Below, piece by piece: positions 59,837 through 64,000 of a DNA stretch of 64,000 nucleotides. The notes under the pieces are model-generated. The model saw only the letters and a list, made by a program, of their open reading frames with translations, was not told where the DNA came from and ran no database searches. The DNA comes from Betaproteobacteria bacterium. GTDB taxonomy: Bacteria; Pseudomonadota; Gammaproteobacteria; Burkholderiales; Casimicrobiaceae. The position numbers were made by a program, and so were the translations under genes. Location: assembly GCA_016716425.1 (NCBI GenBank), contig JADJWJ010000004.1, positions 186,001 to 250,000 on the forward strand, in the 5' to 3' direction. Every line of letters starts with the position of its first letter. Position 1 is the stretch's first letter.

Positions 59837-61051
59837 ATGATCATCCCGTCGCTGCTCGACACCGACCTCTACAAGTTCACGATGATGCAGGTGGTCCAGC
59901 ATCAGTTCGCGGAGGCGCAGGTCGAGTACCGCTTCAAATGCCGCAACCCCTCGGTCGACCTGACGCCGTACGTGGCGGAGATCGAGGCGGAGATCGGCGC
60001 GCTGACCGACCTGCGCTTCACGCAGGCCGAACTCGACTACCTGCGCGGCTGGCGGTTCTTCAAGAGCGACTTCGTCGACCTCCTCGGGCTCTTCCACCTC
60101 GACCGGCGCTTCGTGAAGGTGACGCGGATTCCGGGGTCGGACCGCGAGATCGACATCACGATCAAGGGACCGTGGCTGCACACGATCCTGTTCGAGGTGC
60201 CGGTGCTCGCGATCGTGTCCGAGGTCTACTACCGCAACACCGTGCCGCAGCCGGACTTCGCCGAGGGCCGGCGCCGGCTCGCGGCGAAGATCGCGCAGGC
60301 GAACACGCTGCCCGGACCCGACTTCAAGATCGCCGACTACGGGACCCGCCGCCGCTTCTCGCGCGCGTGGCACGACGAGGTCGTGCGCACCCTGAAGCGC
60401 GACATGGGCAGGCACTTCGTCGGCACGAGCAACGTCCGCTTCGCGATGGACCACGGGCTGACGCCGCTGGGCACCATGGCGCACGAGTACCTGCAGGCGT
60501 GCCAGGCGGTCGGGCCGCGCCTGCGCGACTCGCAGTCGTTCGCGTTCAACATGTGGGCGCGCGAGTACCGCGGCGACCTGGGGATCGCGCTGTCCGACGT
60601 CTGCGGCATGGACGCGTTCCTGCGCGACTTCGACCTCTTCTTCTGCAAGCTCTTCGACGGCGTCCGCCACGATTCCGGCGACCCGTTCGAGTGGGGCGAG
60701 AAGCTGATCGCGCACTACCAGAAGATGCGCATCGACCCGCACACGAAGACGATGGTGTTCTCCGACAGCCTCAACGTCCCGCTGGCGATGCGGCTGTACG
60801 ACTACTTCAAGGGCCGCGTGCAGACGTCGTTCGGCATCGGCACCAACCTCACCAACGACCTCGGCTACGAGCCGCTGCAGATCGTCATCAAGATGACGCG
60901 CTGCAACGGCCAGCCGGTGGCGAAGATCAGCGACGAGCCGTCGAAGACGATGGACTACGACCCGTCGTACGTCGCGTACCTGCGCGAGGTGTTCCAGGTC
61001 CCCGAGTCGCCACCCGCCCCGGCGCGGGCGCCCGCGCCGGCCCCGGTCTGA
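59837..61051 (+). CDS. pncB: Nicotinate phosphoribosyltransferase
   Basis: The 404-residue enzyme makes nicotinate mononucleotide in NAD salvage. The N-terminus MIIPSLLDTDLYKFTMMQ and the motifs GTSNVRFAMDHGLTPLGTMAHEYLQ, RHDSGDPFEWGEK and FSDSLNVPLAM match the PncB family, including the phospho-His region. A Pro/Ala-rich tail of about 15 residues is added at the end. ATG 59837 is the conserved start; a GTG at 59831 is in frame. Confidence 0.95.
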   Translation: MIIPSLLDTDLYKFTMMQVVQHQFAEAQVEYRFKCRNPSVDLTPYVAEIEAEIGALTDLRFTQAELDYLRGWRFFKSDFVDLLGLFHLDRRFVKVTRIPGSDREIDITIKGPWLHTILFEVPVLAIVSEVYYRNTVPQPDFAEGRRRLAAKIAQANTLPGPDFKIADYGTRRRFSRAWHDEVVRTLKRDMGRHFVGTSNVRFAMDHGLTPLGTMAHEYLQACQAVGPRLRDSQSFAFNMWAREYRGDLGIALSDVCGMDAFLRDFDLFFCKLFDGVRHDSGDPFEWGEKLIAHYQKMRIDPHTKTMVFSDSLNVPLAMRLYDYFKGRVQTSFGIGTNLTNDLGYEPLQIVIKMTRCNGQPVAKISDEPSKTMDYDPSYVAYLREVFQVPESPPAPARAPAPAPV

Positions 61052-61182
61052 CGCCGGCCGCCCGTCCGCGGCGCGCGAGCCGGGACGGGGAGTGTTCCGG
61101 ATTCGCAACGCGGCGCACGGGAGGCCGCCCGCGGCCGACGGGCGCGCGAGGGCGGCGCGGACCCGCGGTGTAGGATAGCCGG

Positions 61183-63015
61183 ATGGCGACGCCTGCCTCC
61201 AACGTCAAGCCGACGCCGCCCGCCGCGGGCGGCACGCCCCCTGCGGCCGGCGCGCGGCCCGGCAAACCGGCCGACCGGCGCCTGCGCGCCGACGACATCC
61301 TGAAGCTCATGGTCGCGGACGGGCTCATCCCGCAGGCGGAGGCCGAGCGGGTGGCAAAGTCGCGCACGCACCAGTACGAGCATCCGCTGGAGCTCATCGC
61401 GGCGCAGCGGTGGAAGTCCGCCAAGCCGCCGGGCAAGCTGCTGACGCTCGAGGTGCTGGTCGAGTGGCTGGCGGGCAAGCTCAAGGTGCCGTACTTCCAC
61501 ATCGACCCGCTGAAGATCGACCTCACCGCCGTGACGGCGACGATGTCGATCGCGTACGCCGAGCGCTTCCGCATCCTGCCGGTCGCCGTCGACCGCATGA
61601 CGCTGACGGTGGCGACCAGCGAGCCGTTCGTGCGCGCGTGGGCGGACGAACTGGAGCAGATGATCAAGCTCGACGTCCGGTTCGTGTTCGCGAACCCCGT
61701 CGACATCCGGCGCTACCTGGGCGAGTTCTTCACGCTCGCCCGCTCGATGAAGAAGGCGCAGGAGACGAGCAAGGGCGACGTCTCGCTCGCGCGCAACTTC
61801 GAGCAGCTCGTCGAGCTCGGCAAGCACGGCCACCTCGACGCCAACGACCAGCACGTCGTCCACATCGTCGACTGGCTGTGGCAGTACGCGTTCGAGCAGC
61901 GCGCGTCCGACATCCACGTCGAGCCGCGGCGCGACGTCGGGCTCGTCCGCTTCCGCATCGACGGCGTGCTCCACCAGGTGTACGCGATACCGCAGCCGGT
62001 GCTGATCGCGATGACGTCGCGGATCAAGCTGCTCGCGCGGATGGAGATCGTCGAGAAGCGGCGGCCACAGGACGGGCGGATCAAGACGCTGTCGCCGGAG
62101 GGCACCGAGGTCGAGCTGCGCATCTCGACGATGCCGACCGCCTTCGGCGAGAAGCTCGTCATGCGCATCTTCACGCCCGAGGTGGCCATCCGCGACTTCG
62201 CCGACCTGGGTTTCACGCCGGACGACCGCGACCGCTGGGAGCGGATGATCAAGGAGCCCAACGGGATCATTCTGGTCACCGGCCCCACCGGCTCCGGCAA
62301 GACGACGACGCTCTACACGTCGTTGAAGCACATCGCCACACCGGAGGTGAACGTCTGCACGGTCGAGGACCCGATCGAGATGATCGAGCCGATGTTCAAC
62401 CAGATGCAGGTGCAGCCGGTGATCGGCGTCGACTTCGCGACCGGCGTGCGCACGCTGATGCGGCAGGACCCGGACATCATCATGGTCGGCGAGGTGCGCG
62501 ACCGCGACACGGCCGAGACCGCCGTGCAGGCGGCACTGACCGGGCACCTCGTGCTGTCGACGCTGCACACGAACGACGCGCCCACCGCCGTCACGCGGCT
62601 GCTCGACCTCGGCGTGCCGCCGTACCTCCTGTCGTCGACGCTGCTCGGCGTGATGGCGCAGCGGCTCGTGCGCACGCTGTGCCCGCACTGCAAGAAGCCC
62701 ACGGACCCGCCCGACGACGAGACGTGGCGCGCGCTGACCGCACCGTGGCGCGCCGACAAGCCGGAGACGATCATGGCCCCGGCCGGCTGCCTCGAGTGCC
62801 GGATGACCGGGTACTACGGGCGCATCGGCCTGTACGAGATCATGTTGATGACGCCGGCGCTGCGCAAGCTCGTCACGCACGACGCCGACGACCGCGCGAT
62901 CCGCGAGCAGGCGTACAAGGACGGCATGAAGCCGCTGCGCGTGTCCGGCGCGATGAAGGTCGCCGCCGGCATCACCACGGCCGAGGAAGTCCTCAAGGTG
63001 GCGCCGCCGGCGTGA
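61183..63015 (+). CDS. GspE/PilB-family secretion or pilus ATPase
   Basis: The 610-residue ATPase has a Pro/Ala-rich N-terminus, an N1E-like domain (about 35-190), and the motor domain with SDIHVEP, Walker A GPTGSGKTTT (residues 367-376), Asp box QDPDIIMVGEVRDRDTAE and His box GHLVLSTLHTNDA. A four-Cys zinc site (CPHC..CLEC) is near 505-535. It powers type II secretion or type IV pilus assembly. No other secretion genes are near, so the system cannot be chosen. The ATG at 61183 is 6 bases after TAGGAT, perhaps a leaderless start. Confidence 0.92.
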   Translation: MATPASNVKPTPPAAGGTPPAAGARPGKPADRRLRADDILKLMVADGLIPQAEAERVAKSRTHQYEHPLELIAAQRWKSAKPPGKLLTLEVLVEWLAGKLKVPYFHIDPLKIDLTAVTATMSIAYAERFRILPVAVDRMTLTVATSEPFVRAWADELEQMIKLDVRFVFANPVDIRRYLGEFFTLARSMKKAQETSKGDVSLARNFEQLVELGKHGHLDANDQHVVHIVDWLWQYAFEQRASDIHVEPRRDVGLVRFRIDGVLHQVYAIPQPVLIAMTSRIKLLARMEIVEKRRPQDGRIKTLSPEGTEVELRISTMPTAFGEKLVMRIFTPEVAIRDFADLGFTPDDRDRWERMIKEPNGIILVTGPTGSGKTTTLYTSLKHIATPEVNVCTVEDPIEMIEPMFNQMQVQPVIGVDFATGVRTLMRQDPDIIMVGEVRDRDTAETAVQAALTGHLVLSTLHTNDAPTAVTRLLDLGVPPYLLSSTLLGVMAQRLVRTLCPHCKKPTDPPDDETWRALTAPWRADKPETIMAPAGCLECRMTGYYGRIGLYEIMLMTPALRKLVTHDADDRAIREQAYKDGMKPLRVSGAMKVAAGITTAEEVLKVAPPA

Positions 63016-63384
63016 CGGCTCCAAATCACTCCGCGCTTCGCGCTCCGTGATTTGGAGCCGAAGTAGTCAGCGGGGAAAGCTTCGGAGCGGCCGGGCGCTT
63101 TCCCCGTAGCTAATGCCACGAAGCGCGCCGATCACAGGTCGCTTCGCTCCCAGTTCAGTGGCGCGCGCATGCACACTGACTGCCCCTGTGTGCGTCTGCG
63201 CATTGCACTCTCCCTGCCGAAGGCTGGCAGCTCGCATACGCGAGCTACCGAGCGGGGAGCGCAGCGACTCGCGAACGGCGCGCTTCGTTGCCTTTGTCAC
63301 GCGAAAACCGCACGGCCGCCCGAAGGTTTTCGCGCGGACATCTTCGTGAGCAGATCGCGGAAACGATTTCTTCCCGCGATTTGC
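63016..63384. other. Gap between the GspE-like gene and msrB
   Basis: The 369 bases carry three short hairpins besides the msrB terminator: 63017-63059, 63071-63106 and 63300-63334. The stretch 63110-63290 has mixed composition and no gene or RNA was recognised. Confidence 0.6.
63017..63059 (+). terminator. Hairpin after the GspE-like gene
   Basis: GGCTCCAAATCAC and GTGATTTGGAGCC form a perfect 13-bp stem, 2 bases after the stop codon. The loop is 17 bases (TCCGCGCTTCGCGCTCC) and contains a second small hairpin. No T tract. Confidence 0.6.
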
Positions 63385-63388
63385 TCAC
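63346..63388 (-). terminator. Terminator-like hairpin at the end of msrB
   Basis: GTGAGCAGATCGCGG and CCGCGATTTGCTCAC pair at 14 of 15 positions around a 13-base loop. The stem includes the msrB stop codon. There is no T tract. Confidence 0.6.
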
Positions 63389-63867
63389 GCCGGGATGAAC
63401 TTCAGCGCGACACCGTTGTTGCAGTAGCGCTTGCCGGTCGGCTTGGGACCGTCGTCGAACACGTGGCCCTGGTGCCCCTCGCAGCGACGGCAGTGGTACT
63501 CGGTGCGCGGGTAGATGAGCTTGAAGTCGACCTTCGTCGCGACCGCGCCGGGGATCGGGGCCCAGAAGCTCGGCCAGCCGGTGCCGCTGTCGTACTTGGT
63601 CTCGGACGTGAAGAGCGGCAGGTCGCAGCCGGCGCAGACGAACGTCCCCTTGCGCTTCTCCTTGTCGAGCGGGCTGGTGAACGCGCGCTCGGTGCCTTCC
63701 TCGCGCAGCACGTGGTACTGCTCGGGCGTGAGCACCTTCTTCCACTCCGCGGCGGACTTCACTACCTTGTCGGCGGCGGCAGGGGCTTGTGCCGAGGCAG
63801 CGCGGAGCGTGGCGGTGGCGGCCGCGAGCGCAGCGGCGCCGGTGGTCAGGAACGAGCGTCGGTTCAT
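63385..63867 (-). CDS. msrB: Exported peptide methionine-R-sulfoxide reductase
   Basis: The 160-residue enzyme reduces Met-R-sulfoxide in proteins. A Tat-like signal (MNRRSFLTTGAAALAAATATLRAASAQ) exports it, which is less common than the cytoplasmic form. It has the two zinc CXXC pairs (CAGC, CRRC), GTGWPSFW and the catalytic Cys in RYCNNGVALKF. ATG 63867 is chosen because the twin-Arg motif follows immediately. The export makes a role in repair of periplasmic proteins likely. Confidence 0.93.
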   Translation of the reverse strand: MNRRSFLTTGAAALAAATATLRAASAQAPAAADKVVKSAAEWKKVLTPEQYHVLREEGTERAFTSPLDKEKRKGTFVCAGCDLPLFTSETKYDSGTGWPSFWAPIPGAVATKVDFKLIYPRTEYHCRRCEGHQGHVFDDGPKPTGKRYCNNGVALKFIPA

Positions 63868-63958
63868 GGCGATTTGGACGAGGCGTCCGGGTTTGGGTTC
63901 CGTAAAGTCGTCCGGATACGCGATTCCCTTACGGTCGGACGCATCGGCCCACATGGTC

Positions 63959-64000
63959 TGGCGGAGGCGGTGAGATTCGAACTCACGGAAAGGTTGCCCC
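63959..64000 (-). tRNA. tRNA-Ser, 3' part (cut by the window edge)
   Basis: On the minus strand the last 42 bases read a partial variable arm, then the T arm GTGAG-TTCGAAT-CTCAC, the acceptor strand CGCCTCC, discriminator G and an encoded CCA. The acceptor and long-variable-arm context fit tRNA-Ser; the anticodon is outside the window. Confidence 0.85.

Noticed and set aside
63110..63290. A possible small RNA or gene between the GspE-like gene and msrB
   Set aside because: No coherent hairpin-plus-terminator layout, promoter or coding pattern was found beyond isolated short palindromes.

Overview
The window is 64 kb of very GC-rich DNA with dense, mostly leader-poor coding, many GTG starts and 4-base ATGA/GTGA gene overlaps. 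The gene content (DUF1841 next to nth, a short RnfB-like ferredoxin, proB-obgE, rppH, trxA-rho-rpmE, fdxA, hemN, feoAB) suggests a betaproteobacterium, probably near Burkholderiales/Nitrosomonadales. This is a gene-content inference, since no rRNA is present. The left edge cuts a NarK-type nitrate/nitrite transporter and the right edge cuts a tRNA-Ser. No prophage, insertion sequence or CRISPR array was recognised.

Layout. 0-9.5 kb: NarK end, RCC1-repeat protein, DUF2779 nuclease, a Fur-box feoAB operon, small exported protein, hemolysin III-like protein, SRPBCC protein, arfB. 9.5-14 kb: secreted metzincin-like protease with a coupled exported partner, and a large polytopic membrane protein. 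14-27 kb: a signalling island made of a receiver-cyclase, a GAF/LuxR regulator, seven head-to-tail PF04392 solute-binding protein genes (one internally deleted), a 1151-residue sensor kinase with three GAF domains and a lone receiver. No permease or ATPase is present. 27-36 kb: heme and anaerobic respiration, with hemY, an octaheme nitrite reductase operon (catalytic CXXCK heme, CcmI/NrfG-like protein, monoheme cytochrome) behind a perfect FNR box, a GlcG/HbpS-like protein and hemN. 36-54.5 kb: housekeeping genes plus a CapK-like enzyme, a cNMP-patatin protein and an acyl-CoA transferase-GNAT fusion. 54.5-64 kb: ECF sigma operon, CDF transporter, CorA, pncB, GspE/PilB ATPase, msrB.

The intergenic space is rich in short palindromic repeats. 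One family (CCCTCTCCCC/GGGGAGAGGG) builds composite islands near 0.3, 7.5 and 28.4 kb. A second family (GTCCCCGC/GCGGGGAC hairpins) builds REPIN-like elements at 5.2 and 54.6 kb. A third (GGGTCTGACCC) forms a perfect inverted repeat over the stop codon of the CDF gene. A 62-base G homopolymer sits inside one copy of a duplicated unit of about 187 bp near 57 kb and looks like an assembly or sequencing artefact. Three genes carry apparent single-base frameshifts, which points the same way.

Functional picture: a facultative anaerobe able to take up nitrate/nitrite and ferrous iron, make heme without oxygen, reduce nitrite to ammonia, and sense many small solutes through a duplicated binding-protein array coupled to a phosphorelay. 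The array-plus-kinase locus is the best candidate for an undescribed system.
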